A stretch of 64,000 nucleotides of DNA from an uncultured Mediterranea sp. (GCA_945641355.1 CALZEQ010000003.1:1-64000), one strand, 5' to 3'. Positions 26,121 through 34,209 are shown, counted from the first letter of the stretch. Notes: generated by a model from the letters alone, not told the origin. Program-made: numbers and translations.

Positions 26121-28235
26121 ATGAATACAGTTCATATCTTTTCTTCCCTTACCGACAAGCTGCCCAAGGAGGCGGCGTGGGAAGCGGTGGCGACCGAAAT
26201 ACGCAGCAACCAACTGGCGGCCACGACCGCTGAGTACCGTACCTGCCGGGCCGGCGAGGCCGAGGCACGACGACAAGGCGATGCCACCACCGAAGCGGCG
26301 TGTGCCAACCGGGCGCAGGCCCTCAAGCAGCAGCTGCCGGCATTCAACGCCTGGGCCGACCTGCACGGCGGACGCACCAAGGCGCACATCCGGGCCTACC
26401 GACCCTACATGATGGTGGACCTGGACCACCTGCCCGAAGCCGACGTGCCACGGGTGGCACAGCTGGTGGGACGGGACGAGCACGTGACGCTGTGCTACAC
26501 CACCGTCTCTGGCCGGGGCGTACGGGCCATTGTGCGAATGGAGGGGCCGGTGACGGCAGACAACTACCGCGATGCCTGGCTCACGGCCAACCAATACATT
26601 GCCCGTCTGGCCGGCGGCGTGGAGTACGACGTCAAGTGCAGCGACCCTACCCGCCTCTCGGCACTCTGCCACGACCCGCAGGCCGTGTTCCGTCCCGATG
26701 CCGTGCAGCTGCCCATCCGGCAGCAACCGCAACCCTCGCAGGCACGGCTGGGGAAGGGGGCAGGCCGTCCGTGCAAGGCTGCAAAGGCGGCCGTCACCGT
26801 ACGACGGATAGTAGAACAGGAGGGCACGGCCTATACCGACGGGCAGCACAATGCCTATGCCTCGCGCTGCATCTACTGGATGAACCGCTTCGGCGTGCCC
26901 CAGGAGGAGTGCCTGGCGTGGGCATCCGATGCCTTTGCCGACTACGAGGCCACCCACCACGGAGCCTTGCAGGGCATCGTACGCAGCGTCTACCAGAACC
27001 ACACCGACGAACATGCCACCTGCCGCCTCACCCATTACCGGGAGGAGAAGCAACAGAAGGCACGGCTGGGCGACGTGGAGGCCTGGGTGGGCGCACGCTA
27101 CCGCCTGCGGCGCAACCTGCTCTCTCACCAGGTGGAGTGGCAGGCTCTGGAGGGCGACGGGGCCGGACGGGTGGACGACCGCTTCGTCAACTCGCTCTGG
27201 CGAGCCATGCAGCTCGAAGGCATCACCGTAGATGTAAATATCATTCATAGTCTGTTGTCGTCTGATTTCGTGGAGGACTTCCATCCCTTCCGCCACTGGA
27301 TAGCGCAGCTGCCGCCCTGGGACGGCGTGACCGACTACATCGGACGCTTCCTCTCCATGGTACACTGCCGCCACACTTCTGCCGATGAATTCGACCATTT
27401 TGCGCGACGCTGGTTGGTAGCCATGGTGGCCTCGGTGCTCGACGAGGAGACGGTCAACCAGGAGATACTGACCTTCATCGGGCCGCAGGGCACCTACAAG
27501 AGTTCCTTCATGCTCCATATCCTTCCGCCTCATTTGCGTGATTTTTTTACCACCAAGACTACCTGCTGCTCGCTGGACAAGGACGACCTCATCATGCTGG
27601 CAGAGAACATCCTCATCAGTCTGGAGGAGATTGACTCCCTCACCACGAAGGAGCTGAACCAGCTGAAGGCCTACACCGTGAAGCCCCACATCAAGGAGCG
27701 GCCCGCCTACGGACGGCACAAGCTGCTGATGCCGCGTGTGGCCTCGCTCTGTGCCACGGGCAACAACCCCACCTTCCTGACCGACGACACGGGCAACCGC
27801 CGCTGGCTGACCTTCGAGATTGAGCGCATTGACAACCCTTGGGAGGCCGATATACCCTACGAGGGCATCTATGCCCAGTGTGTGGCGCTGTATCGCCAGG
27901 GGTTCCGCTACTGGTTTTCGGACCACGAGGTGCACGAGCTCAACCAGCGCAACCGCCGCTTCGAGGCACCCAACCCCGCCGAGGAGATGGTGCTGACCCA
28001 CTTCTTCCAGCCCCGCTCGCCGGCCGAGTTGCGCTACCTCACCGCCACCCAGATAGCCGCACGCTTCGCGCCCTGGGTCAAGATTAGTCCGACCAAAATC
28101 AGCCGGGCCATGACCGCGCTGGGGTTTGAAATGGTGCGTACCGGCCAAGGCAGGTTCTGGAAGGTGGCCGAGCGACAGCCCGTAGAAATCGGCTACCGTT
28201 TGCCCGATGAAAAGCCGGATGCCATGCCATTCTGA
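26121..28235 (+). CDS. VirE-family primase-helicase-like protein
   Basis: A 704-residue protein. The N-terminal VirE_N part looks like an archaeo-eukaryotic primase core: MMVDLDHLPEAD near 95 (acidic D-x-D), TTVSGRGVRAIV near 130 and KCSDPTRLSALCHDP near 172. The C-terminal virulence-associated-E ATPase has Walker A FIGPQGTYKSSF near 453, Walker B ILISLEEIDSL near 495 and the sensor segment SLCATGNNPTFLTDDTGNRR near 545. A phage- or satellite-type replication initiator is the best functional guess. It heads the conserved Bacteroides cassette with DUF4248, HU-like, smalltalk and amidase genes. Very GC-rich. Confidence 0.85.
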   Translation: MNTVHIFSSLTDKLPKEAAWEAVATEIRSNQLAATTAEYRTCRAGEAEARRQGDATTEAACANRAQALKQQLPAFNAWADLHGGRTKAHIRAYRPYMMVDLDHLPEADVPRVAQLVGRDEHVTLCYTTVSGRGVRAIVRMEGPVTADNYRDAWLTANQYIARLAGGVEYDVKCSDPTRLSALCHDPQAVFRPDAVQLPIRQQPQPSQARLGKGAGRPCKAAKAAVTVRRIVEQEGTAYTDGQHNAYASRCIYWMNRFGVPQEECLAWASDAFADYEATHHGALQGIVRSVYQNHTDEHATCRLTHYREEKQQKARLGDVEAWVGARYRLRRNLLSHQVEWQALEGDGAGRVDDRFVNSLWRAMQLEGITVDVNIIHSLLSSDFVEDFHPFRHWIAQLPPWDGVTDYIGRFLSMVHCRHTSADEFDHFARRWLVAMVASVLDEETVNQEILTFIGPQGTYKSSFMLHILPPHLRDFFTTKTTCCSLDKDDLIMLAENILISLEEIDSLTTKELNQLKAYTVKPHIKERPAYGRHKLLMPRVASLCATGNNPTFLTDDTGNRRWLTFEIERIDNPWEADIPYEGIYAQCVALYRQGFRYWFSDHEVHELNQRNRRFEAPNPAEEMVLTHFFQPRSPAELRYLTATQIAARFAPWVKISPTKISRAMTALGFEMVRTGQGRFWKVAERQPVEIGYRLPDEKPDAMPF

Positions 28236-28245
28236 GTCCCGATGA

Positions 28246-28380
28246 GTGACGTGATGACAGAAATGACAGCGAATTCTTATATAAGACCCCAAAAACAAAA
28301 TTAATTCACTATATAGTAAATGAATTTATGAATACATATACTGCATATAGAAAGAGTCGTCATTTCTGTCATTGCGTCAC
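28246..28380. repeat. 22-bp inverted repeat around an A/T-rich core, downstream of VirE
   Basis: Left arm GTGACGTGATGACAGAAATG (28246 on) and the right arm read from 28380 leftward (GTGACGCAATGACAGAAATG) agree at 18 of these 20 positions; the match extends two more bases. The core of about 90 bases is A/T-rich and holds the palindromes TCTTATATAAGA and ACTATATAGT. A replication origin for the primase-helicase, a transposon-like end pair, or a large terminator are all possible. Confidence 0.7.
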
Positions 28381-28500
28381 ACCGCAACCCCCGTGTCTGC
28401 ACCCGCCAAACCCTATTTTTGCACCTCGCAAACGCCTTGTTTTCAGTGCGTAAAGTCCATGTTTGGCTGGCTTGGACACCGCGTTTTGCAAATGAGCGTT

Positions 28501-28534
28501 TTGAATTTTAAATTTTTAATTTTAAATTTTAAAT
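28501..28534 (+). repeat. A/T block before the DUF4248 gene
   Basis: Five TTTTAA- or TTTTTAA-type units ending four bases before the start codon, as upstream of the VirE and amidase genes. Confidence 0.55.
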
Positions 28535-28537
28535 TGA

Positions 28538-28750
28538 ATGAAATATCACGCCTACACCAAAAGCGAGCTGGCTCGCCTCTACTTTCCGGGTACCGAGCTG
28601 CACGTGGCCACCAACCGTCTGTCGCGCTGGATTGGGCGGAACCGAGAGCTGAAGGAGGCCCTCGAAGCCGCCGGATACCACACCCGCAACCGCTGTCTCA
28701 CGGCCCGGCAGGTACGGTTGATAACGCAGTACCTGGGTGAACCCGAATAA
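28538..28750 (+). CDS. DUF4248 family protein (70 aa)
   Basis: MKYHAYTKSELARLYFPGTE followed by ATNRLSRWIGRNRELKEALE is the DUF4248 signature. The sequence reads as a small helix-turn-helix domain, probably DNA-binding. It is the second gene of the VirE cassette, preceded by the inverted repeat and the A/T block. It could regulate the cassette or bind the inverted repeat. Confidence 0.8.
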   Translation: MKYHAYTKSELARLYFPGTELHVATNRLSRWIGRNRELKEALEAAGYHTRNRCLTARQVRLITQYLGEPE

Positions 28751-28795
28751 AGCACACAGCGCACAGGGCGCATACCTGCCCCCCGCACAGAGCCG

Positions 28796-28803
28796 TATCT
28801 TTG
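28796..28803 (+). promoter_or_regulatory. -7 box TATCTTTG before the HU-like gene
   Basis: Fits TAnnTTTG and lies 37 bases upstream of the ATG at 28840; no convincing TTTG at -33. It implies that the HU-like gene has its own promoter within the cassette. Confidence 0.5.
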
Positions 28804-28839
28804 CAGCGTAGTTATTAACCCATTAAAACCAAATTGCTT

Positions 28840-29352
28840 ATGTTAAAGTACATCACCCGACCTCTGGTCAACCCGAAGAGTGCCTACAACGGCCGCTTCT
28901 ACGCCTATCCCGCCATCGAAGAGACGGTAGATTTGAAAGCCCTGGCCAAGCACATGGCCAACCACCACTCCGGCTTCAGCGAAGCCGTCTGCTCGGCTGT
29001 GGTGCAGAGCATGGTACGCTGCATCAAGGAGATGGTGCTGGAGGGGAAGAACGTGAAGATTGACGACCTCGCCATCTTCTCGTGCGGCATTGTCAACGCC
29101 ACGGGCGGCGCCGTCACAGCCGCCGAGTTCACCACCACCCGTCACATCCGCCGCGTCAAGCTGCGTGCCCGTGCTACCGGCGAACTGAGCAACGCCAGCC
29201 TCAACCTGGAAGCCTCGCTCAAGAAGGCCTACTACACCACCAACGGCGGCCTCGTCATGCTGCCTGACGACACGCCCTCGGACACCGGTGGCAGCGGCAG
29301 CAGCGGAGGCAGCGGCAGTGACGGCAACACGGACAACAATCCGCTGGGCTGA
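28840..29352 (+). CDS. HU-family DNA-binding protein
   Basis: A 170-residue protein from the ATG at 28840 (MLKYITRPLVNPKSAYNGRF). The HU/IHF-like fold covers about residues 25-125: VDLKALAKHMANHHSGFSE, then VKIDDLAIFSCGIVNATG and the arm region TTTRHIRRVKLRARATGEL. The tail after LPDD is a glycine/serine linker without structure. Members of this family lie next to VirE and amidase genes in many Bacteroides genomes. It probably bends or coats DNA of the cassette. Confidence 0.82.
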   Translation: MLKYITRPLVNPKSAYNGRFYAYPAIEETVDLKALAKHMANHHSGFSEAVCSAVVQSMVRCIKEMVLEGKNVKIDDLAIFSCGIVNATGGAVTAAEFTTTRHIRRVKLRARATGELSNASLNLEASLKKAYYTTNGGLVMLPDDTPSDTGGSGSSGGSGSDGNTDNNPLG

Positions 29353-29409
29353 CACCAATCCTAAACCGATATGCAGTTAATCATTTTCATTTACCTAAAA
29401 ACCAAGCGT

Positions 29410-29508
29410 ATGAAGAACAACTGGAAGAGCATCGTGCTCTACATCGTCCGAGTCATTGAAATGATCATCACCGGTGCAGCCGGCGGAGCAGCCTCCTCGC
29501 TGCTGTAG
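29410..29508 (+). CDS. Smalltalk family protein (32 aa)
   Basis: MKNNWKSIVLYIVRVIEMII followed by a GAAGGAAS stretch. This matches the tiny Bacteroides proteins called smalltalk, with a conserved KNNWK start and one membrane helix with a small-residue end. It lies 57 bases after the HU-like gene and 132 before the amidase. One helix next to a signal-less amidase makes a holin-like role possible; that is inference. Confidence 0.75.
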   Translation: MKNNWKSIVLYIVRVIEMIITGAAGGAASSLL

Positions 29509-29537
29509 TAGCTCCGATAGCTACAAGTTACCCGTAG

Positions 29538-29559
29538 GGGCGGACCTATGTGTCCGCCC
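29538..29559. repeat. Hairpin GGGCGGAC-CTATGT-GTCCGCCC
   Basis: A perfect 8-pair stem after the smalltalk gene. The same design (GTAGGGGCGG before the loop, TGTCCGCCC after) recurs behind alaS at 40655-40678. Probably a dispersed Bacteroides palindrome that can act as a terminator. Confidence 0.6.
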
Positions 29560-29611
29560 TGAATATCGTTCGTGGTGATACATTGTGCGCGGATGTGATT
29601 TCATCATCCGC

Positions 29612-29633
29612 TTTAAATTTTAAATTTTAAATT
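29612..29633 (+). repeat. A/T block before the amidase gene
   Basis: Three TTTAAAT units ending eight bases before the ATG at 29641, the same arrangement as before the VirE gene. Confidence 0.55.
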
Positions 29634-29640
29634 GACAAAC

Positions 29641-30171
29641 ATGATTTCAGAAACCTACCCCATCCTTGTAGCCGACGACGAAGTCGTCAGCGAACGTCAG
29701 CTCCTGAAGGAGCATGAGTCCGGTCCCCGCATGGAGGGCATCGAAAGCGTGCGTTACCTCATCCTGCACTGCAGCGCCACCCGTCCCGACCAGGACTATA
29801 CCGTCCGCCAACTGGAGCGCGACCACCGTGCCCGTGGTTTCCGTACCGTGGGCTATCACTTCTACATCCGTCGCGACGGTGAGGTCACGCAGCACCGCCG
29901 TCTGCTGGAGGTGGGTGCCCACTGCCGTCCCTTCAACCGCTGCTCTGTAGGCATCTGTTACGAGGGCGGTCTCGATGCCCAGGGTCATCCCGCCGACACC
30001 CGCACGCCCCAGCAGCGCAAGGCCCTGCAGCAGCTGCTGGTCCGCCTCCTGCACCTCTTTCCCGGGGTCCGCATTATGGGTCATCGCGACATGCCCGGCA
30101 CCACGCCCAAGGCCTGTCCCTGCTTCGATGCGCGGCAGGAGTACGGATGGTTGGAGGACGTTGTCCCCTGA
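29641..30171 (+). CDS. N-acetylmuramoyl-L-alanine amidase (amidase_2, T7-lysozyme-like)
   Basis: A 176-residue zinc amidase that cleaves the bond between muramic acid and the stem peptide of peptidoglycan. Zinc ligands match T7 lysozyme: the histidine in YLILHCSATRPD near 38, the histidine in IMGHRDMPGTTPKACPCFD near 146 and the cysteine following it. VGYHFYIRRDGEVTQHRRL near 72 and CSVGICYEGGLD near 101 are family motifs. There is no signal peptide, so access to the wall would need a holin-like partner, other lysis, or release from outside. Last gene of the VirE cassette. A start nine bases earlier (TTG) is less likely. Confidence 0.88.
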   Translation: MISETYPILVADDEVVSERQLLKEHESGPRMEGIESVRYLILHCSATRPDQDYTVRQLERDHRARGFRTVGYHFYIRRDGEVTQHRRLLEVGAHCRPFNRCSVGICYEGGLDAQGHPADTRTPQQRKALQQLLVRLLHLFPGVRIMGHRDMPGTTPKACPCFDARQEYGWLEDVVP

Positions 30172-30180
30172 CGGGGGAAT

Positions 30181-30669
30181 TTACTCCCCAAGGAAGTCAT
30201 GCATAGCGGCCATCATCCTCAACTCCTTGGCAGACGGAGCCTTGACACCCCTCGTGGCGCAATCAAGGAAAAAGGGGAGGTCTGCAGCCAGCGACTCACG
30301 CAGTTCCTTCGGCATGAGCATGTGCCATTCGCCCTTGGCCTCGTCGCAATAGGTGACGACGAGATAATACTTTTGCAGGATATAGGGTGTCTGGCGTTGC
30401 TTGCGGACAACGTAGGTATCGTCGGCACCCTTGACGAACTCATCGACTATCTGCAGTTCCGTCTTGTTCAGCCGACTGAGAATCTCAATGGGATTGTCGA
30501 GGACCACGGCTGCCACCCTGCGGGCCGTCTCGTCCTTCTTGAGGTTGGGACTGGCGTAGAGGTCGAATTTCTTCAGCACCTTCAGCATATTGACTTTGGT
30601 AGTGCTGTTCAGTATCTGTGCAAGCCGAATGTCGCCCGCCTTGAATTCAGTATCGGGGATTGTAATCAT
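30181..30669 (-). CDS. Conserved-looking unknown protein (162 aa)
   Basis: Begins MITIPDTEFKAGDIRLAQIL and is soluble and mostly helical. The part LKKFDLYASPNLKKDETARR near 32 resembles the two-helix SAP type of DNA-binding motif only weakly. It converges on the amidase gene with nine bases between stops. It lies 53 bases downstream of the Rpn-type gene on the same strand and may be co-transcribed with it. No function is recognised. Confidence 0.55.
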   Translation of the reverse strand: MITIPDTEFKAGDIRLAQILNSTTKVNMLKVLKKFDLYASPNLKKDETARRVAAVVLDNPIEILSRLNKTELQIVDEFVKGADDTYVVRKQRQTPYILQKYYLVVTYCDEAKGEWHMLMPKELRESLAADLPFFLDCATRGVKAPSAKELRMMAAMHDFLGE

Positions 30670-30722
30670 ATAATAGCATTCATTTATTGCGCATCAAAAT
30701 CAAGTTCGCCGAAATAGGAAGC

Positions 30723-31676
30723 CTATATCCCTTGCAAAGCCTCTTCTCTTGCCGAATCACCATTCAAATCCCATTTAGGCATCTTGCCTTTCATAGGGGC
30801 AGACAGAGCAAGTATCTCCTGCAGTTCCGGACGTAGCCTATCGGCTTGAAGATGGGCATTGGCATTTCGCTGCGCCTCCATCCGCTGCTCCCGCTCCTCC
30901 ATCTGCCGGTCCAGCTCCTTGATGCGTTGATCGCGCAACATAATAGCCGTATCACGGTTCTGAAGAGGTTTGATGAAGTACTCTTCGGCATTCATTTCCT
31001 GACGTATAGTGGGATTGGTAGCAGCGGAAACCAAACGCCAGACGATACGCTCCACCTCAAGATCACCGGCATATTCCTCTTCATTGATTTCAAGGGTCTG
31101 GGGATTAGCCTTAGTGGCATTGGACTGGTCGAACAGGCTGAGCATCTTCTCCAAGCGGTTGTTCACACGGCCATGGAGCAGGGGTATCTGAACAATAATA
31201 CTGTCGTGAGTAAGGTTCTCCGCAAACGTGTTGTGCCGCAGACTCACAATTTCATTGCCATCATAGTCGCAGACCTTGTGGTTGACGTAGATAACCGGTG
31301 TCTGTATGTCGTCTACCCGATGACAGAGCAGATAGACGGTAACCACGGGCAGGGCATATTTTCTATCCTCACTGCGGAGGTACTGGGCACCAAGATACTG
31401 ACGACAGTTCAGCGTTTCGGTCCCCAGCCAGGTCTTCTGCAACTCGATGAGCACAGGATGCTCATCACCATCTTCCTCTCGAAGGGTGGCACTGAAATGG
31501 ACACGAAACATAGATACCTCGTTGCGCAAGCTGTTGACATGCTCGTGCGGACGTTGTACAACCTGTGTCACCTCCTTTCTGAGCAGTGCCGAAAGGATGG
31601 TTCGGGCGATGCGTTCGTCCTCCATCAGGTATCTGAATACGGCATCATATAGCGGGTTAGCGATATAGAGTTTCAT
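30723..31676 (-). CDS. Rpn-type PD-(D/E)XK nuclease/putative transposase family, intact
   Basis: A 317-residue protein. LYIANPLYDAVFRYLMEDER opens it, with the catalytic aspartate in NPLYD or shortly after. The beta-strand pair HPVLIELQKTW near 77 gives the E-x-Q/K form, and a later YDGNEIV segment follows. The C-terminus has the usual charged coiled coil (EELDRQMEEREQRMEAQ-like) near 250-290. Family members cut DNA and promote RecA-independent exchange in E. coli. Unlike the remnant at 21330-22111 this copy is full length. It has its own strong promoter. Confidence 0.72.
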   Translation of the reverse strand: MKLYIANPLYDAVFRYLMEDERIARTILSALLRKEVTQVVQRPHEHVNSLRNEVSMFRVHFSATLREEDGDEHPVLIELQKTWLGTETLNCRQYLGAQYLRSEDRKYALPVVTVYLLCHRVDDIQTPVIYVNHKVCDYDGNEIVSLRHNTFAENLTHDSIIVQIPLLHGRVNNRLEKMLSLFDQSNATKANPQTLEINEEEYAGDLEVERIVWRLVSAATNPTIRQEMNAEEYFIKPLQNRDTAIMLRDQRIKELDRQMEEREQRMEAQRNANAHLQADRLRPELQEILALSAPMKGKMPKWDLNGDSAREEALQGI

Positions 31677-31720
31677 GCTTACTTATACCTTTTCTTTGTC
31701 CCTAAATTCAAGCATCCGCC

Positions 31721-31751
31721 CAAAGATACAGCTTTATTTTCATCCGTCAAA
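31721..31751 (-). promoter_or_regulatory. Bacteroides promoter of the Rpn-type gene
   Basis: On the minus strand TTTG (31748-31751), a 19-base spacer and TATCTTTG (31721-31728), exactly the Bacteroides sigma-ABfr consensus. The start codon lies 45 bases downstream. Confidence 0.75.
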
Positions 31752-31767
31752 CGAATAGGCGAGGTTT

Positions 31768-32391
31768 TCAAATGTATTTGTTCAATTCTTCAACTAACAG
31801 ATGCACCGTGGTTGAAGATTCCTCCATGGCAGGATTACCTTGTGAGATTTCTTTCAGTACAGCCTTTGCATTGCGTATCGCCGTTGGTTGAAGAGCAAGA
31901 ATCCGATTGTAGAGGACTGTTCCGAACCCCTCACGCTTGCTGTATGGCATACCGCAAAGTTTTGTAAGCATCGGAGCGTAATTGTCCCGATGCAAAGGCC
32001 CTGCGTACAAGTTGAAGTGCAAAAGGAACCAATACTCAAATGCCTGATTGCTATAAGCGACCCGAAAGCCGTTCTCTTGCGCTATAGCAATGGCACGATT
32101 AAAGTCGCCTGCAGGGAAGTCATCCTTGTCAAAAACCACCCAGCACTGGTCGTAATAGCGTTTCTTTGCCATTTCCATATTCCTAATGCTGATAGCCTTG
32201 TTGACAAGACTGGTTGTATTCATTGCCTGTCCCACGACCTTGATTGCGGCAGTTGTCATGCGGAATGCCTTGAAATAATCCGGTTCAGTACATTCCCCCT
32301 CACATACAATCAGAAACGACCGCTTAACCGTTCTGATGCCTTGCCGCCGTGATATACCACCGTTTCGGTGGTCTCCTGCATTTCTTCCCAT
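31768..32391 (-). CDS. rloB: RloB/AbiLii-like Toprim protein
   Basis: A 207-residue RloB-family protein. The Toprim-like fold shows FLIVCEGECTEPDYFKAF near 23 (catalytic glutamate) and CWVVFDKDDFPAGDF near 80 (D-x-D), then SNQAFEYWFLLHF near 113. The start is chosen at 32391 because a full AGGAGG (32401-32406) lies nine bases before it; ATG 32397 is also possible and overlaps the RloA stop. It acts with the upstream ATPase, the arrangement known from AbiL and rlo genes. Toprim proteins of this type are thought to cut nucleic acid, often tRNA, on infection. Confidence 0.8.
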   Translation of the reverse strand: MGRNAGDHRNGGISRRQGIRTVKRSFLIVCEGECTEPDYFKAFRMTTAAIKVVGQAMNTTSLVNKAISIRNMEMAKKRYYDQCWVVFDKDDFPAGDFNRAIAIAQENGFRVAYSNQAFEYWFLLHFNLYAGPLHRDNYAPMLTKLCGMPYSKREGFGTVLYNRILALQPTAIRNAKAVLKEISQGNPAMEESSTTVHLLVEELNKYI

Positions 32392-32396
32392 ACTCA

Positions 32397-33608
32397 TCAC
32401 CTCCTCGTAAATATATTTTCAAGGTCACCAATGATAGGTGTCGCACCGTATCGGCCTTGAAGATAGTCGCGTTCAAAAGGCGATGTGCTCCTCACCTTAT
32501 ATTCTGCCAATGAGTAAGCCTCTGTAGCACCGAAGCTGTCTTTCTGGGTGAACCACACCTGATCCCTACGGAACAAGCCGGCACCCAGCAGAAATGTATC
32601 ATGTGCCGTGAACAGCAGTTGAGCACCCTTCGGATTCGTTTCCGGCGAATTGAACAGAGTGACAATCTTGCGCACAAGCAAGGGGTGCAGTTTCGAGTCG
32701 AGCTCGTCAATGATTACACGCTTGCCATTATCCAGCGCATCAATGATGGGATAAGACAATGAAAAGTATTTGATAGTACCCTCCGACTCGTTGCCACGGA
32801 ACGGGAATGCCACATTGTTCACCTCACGTCCGTCGTCGTCATACTGGAGATGACTGCTCACAATTCTGTTGTCCACCCTGTTTATCTCCTCTATGCCAAG
32901 ATCTGCATAACGTGCAAATGCCGTAATCCGGCTACGTACCCTCTCATCATCAAGATGCCTTATGGCCTGTTGCCATAGCATCTCGTCTTCAGAACAAAAA
33001 ATCACCTGTGTATCGCCAAGCCAACGAAGAATGGCAACGGCTTTCGGGTCATTGAATTGGGCTGCTGTAGATAGGATGAGGGCATTGTCGCGTATCATCT
33101 TCTTCGAGACAAGTTCCCTCACGAGGTCGCCCTGCTGATGCACGCTTGTTTCCCCATTATCCCGATAGAACCATTCTACCTCTTTGGCCCGTTTCTTACA
33201 TGCCCGCTGAAACAGCCATTCGGCAGACACTGCTTTATCAGTAATCTCAAAACCGTAACGATATATATACCCTCCTTCGGCAAACGTGGCTTCCATCATG
33301 GTCGGTTCCTGTACCGAAGACGAATTGAGTCTGAACGGTTCAACGTCTATGGCCTCTCCAGCCTGGCTCTTAATAAACGACTCGGTGATGAAGCGTTTGA
33401 AGAATGCCAGCGCCTTCAGCACATTTGACTTTCCGGAAGCATTGGCACCATATATCACAGCACTTCGCAATAAAGAAAAGCCCGTATCGGAGAGAGGTAT
33501 TGAATCGTTATGCTCAGAGAGGCTCTCTTTGAGCGACGTTGCCAAGAATGAAATCTTAACCTCATCCTTTATCGACAAATAATTGCGTAGAGAAAACTCG
33601 ACAATCAT
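32397..33608 (-). CDS. rloA: RloA/AbiLi-like AAA ATPase
   Basis: A 403-residue ATPase of the AAA_15/AAA_21 type. Walker A IYGANASGKSN lies near residue 53, Walker B VIIDELDSKLHP near 300 and the H-loop FTAHDTF near 334. It precedes rloB with overlapping stop and start codons, so the two form a sensor-effector pair like AbiL. PtuA at 1324-2664 has the same motif order but a different partner. Its promoter is visible at 33640-33671. Confidence 0.82.
   Translation of the reverse strand: MIVEFSLRNYLSIKDEVKISFLATSLKESLSEHNDSIPLSDTGFSLLRSAVIYGANASGKSNVLKALAFFKRFITESFIKSQAGEAIDVEPFRLNSSSVQEPTMMEATFAEGGYIYRYGFEITDKAVSAEWLFQRACKKRAKEVEWFYRDNGETSVHQQGDLVRELVSKKMIRDNALILSTAAQFNDPKAVAILRWLGDTQVIFCSEDEMLWQQAIRHLDDERVRSRITAFARYADLGIEEINRVDNRIVSSHLQYDDDGREVNNVAFPFRGNESEGTIKYFSLSYPIIDALDNGKRVIIDELDSKLHPLLVRKIVTLFNSPETNPKGAQLLFTAHDTFLLGAGLFRRDQVWFTQKDSFGATEAYSLAEYKVRSTSPFERDYLQGRYGATPIIGDLENIFTRR
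32401..32406 (-). promoter_or_regulatory. Perfect Shine-Dalgarno AGGAGG before rloB
   Basis: Part of the last rloA codons. Strong Shine-Dalgarno sequences are uncommon in Bacteroides; here it sets the start of rloB at 32391 and would support tight translational coupling. Confidence 0.6.
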
Positions 33609-33639
33609 ATACTTAACTCCGATTTATGTAATTTTTCTG

Positions 33640-33671
33640 CAAATTTACAACTTTTCTTTTAGAAAATCAAA
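33640..33671 (-). promoter_or_regulatory. Bacteroides promoter of the rloA-rloB operon
   Basis: Minus strand: TTTG (33668-33671), a 20-base spacer and TAAATTTG (33640-33647). The rloA start lies 32 bases downstream of the -7 box. Confidence 0.65.
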
Positions 33672-33682
33672 AGATAACCTCA

Positions 33683-34209
33683 TCATTTCTTTTCAAGCAG
33701 CATAGCCACTACGATACGTATTATTTCCTGCACCGCCAAACTTTTACCCGTTTTTGTGACACCCGATGCCGCAACCGTCTGCGCGGGATTGAAGTATCCT
33801 GCTTCTTCCTACCCTTCATTCAGCTTTGCCTTGCCCAGCATCACCCAGAGTCCGGGCACGAGGCAGCGGGTGACGATGGTGACGTAGTGAAACAGGGCGA
33901 TGCCCATGCCGTAGTGCCGCTTCTCTAAATGGAAGGTCTCGTGCGGAGGCATACCGTTGGGACGGTTGAGCAGTGCCCACCGTTTCCTGAGCGGCACGGC
34001 GGGGTCGCACCAGCGGTCAATCCGGATATCTCTTCTGTATGTGGATACCATATATCGTTACTACAGAAGTAGATGGCGCAATACGCTTGAGAGCTACACG
34101 GCTGGTCGTATTCAATCAGGTAGTTCGGTTCTGTCTCCCAATATGCCCGCACGACCGGCGGGTATTGGGACATGCCTTTACTCAGTTCCATATCTTTCAT
34201 TTCTTTCAT
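33683..34209 (-). pseudogene. Degenerate gene with frameshift and internal stop, family unknown
   Basis: From ATG 34209 the frame reads ELSKGMSQYPPVVRAYWETE and then SNDIWYPHTEE, after which the sense continues in another frame (RIDRWCDPAVPLRKRW, MPPHETFHLEKRHYGMGIAL) to a stop at 33809. The same second frame stays open past that stop to 33683 (EEAGYFNPAQTVAASGVTKT). The segment SNDIWYPHTEE recalls a pattern seen in some polysaccharide-locus enzymes, but the match is from memory and weak. The breaks and the lack of any intact alternative frame argue for a dead gene, perhaps of the old capsule locus. Confidence 0.45.

Noticed and set aside
26106-28298. A 730-codon open frame on the minus strand opposite the VirE gene
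   Set aside because: It follows from the high GC and codon bias of the VirE gene. It shows no motif or sensible composition, while the plus strand carries primase and helicase motifs in order.
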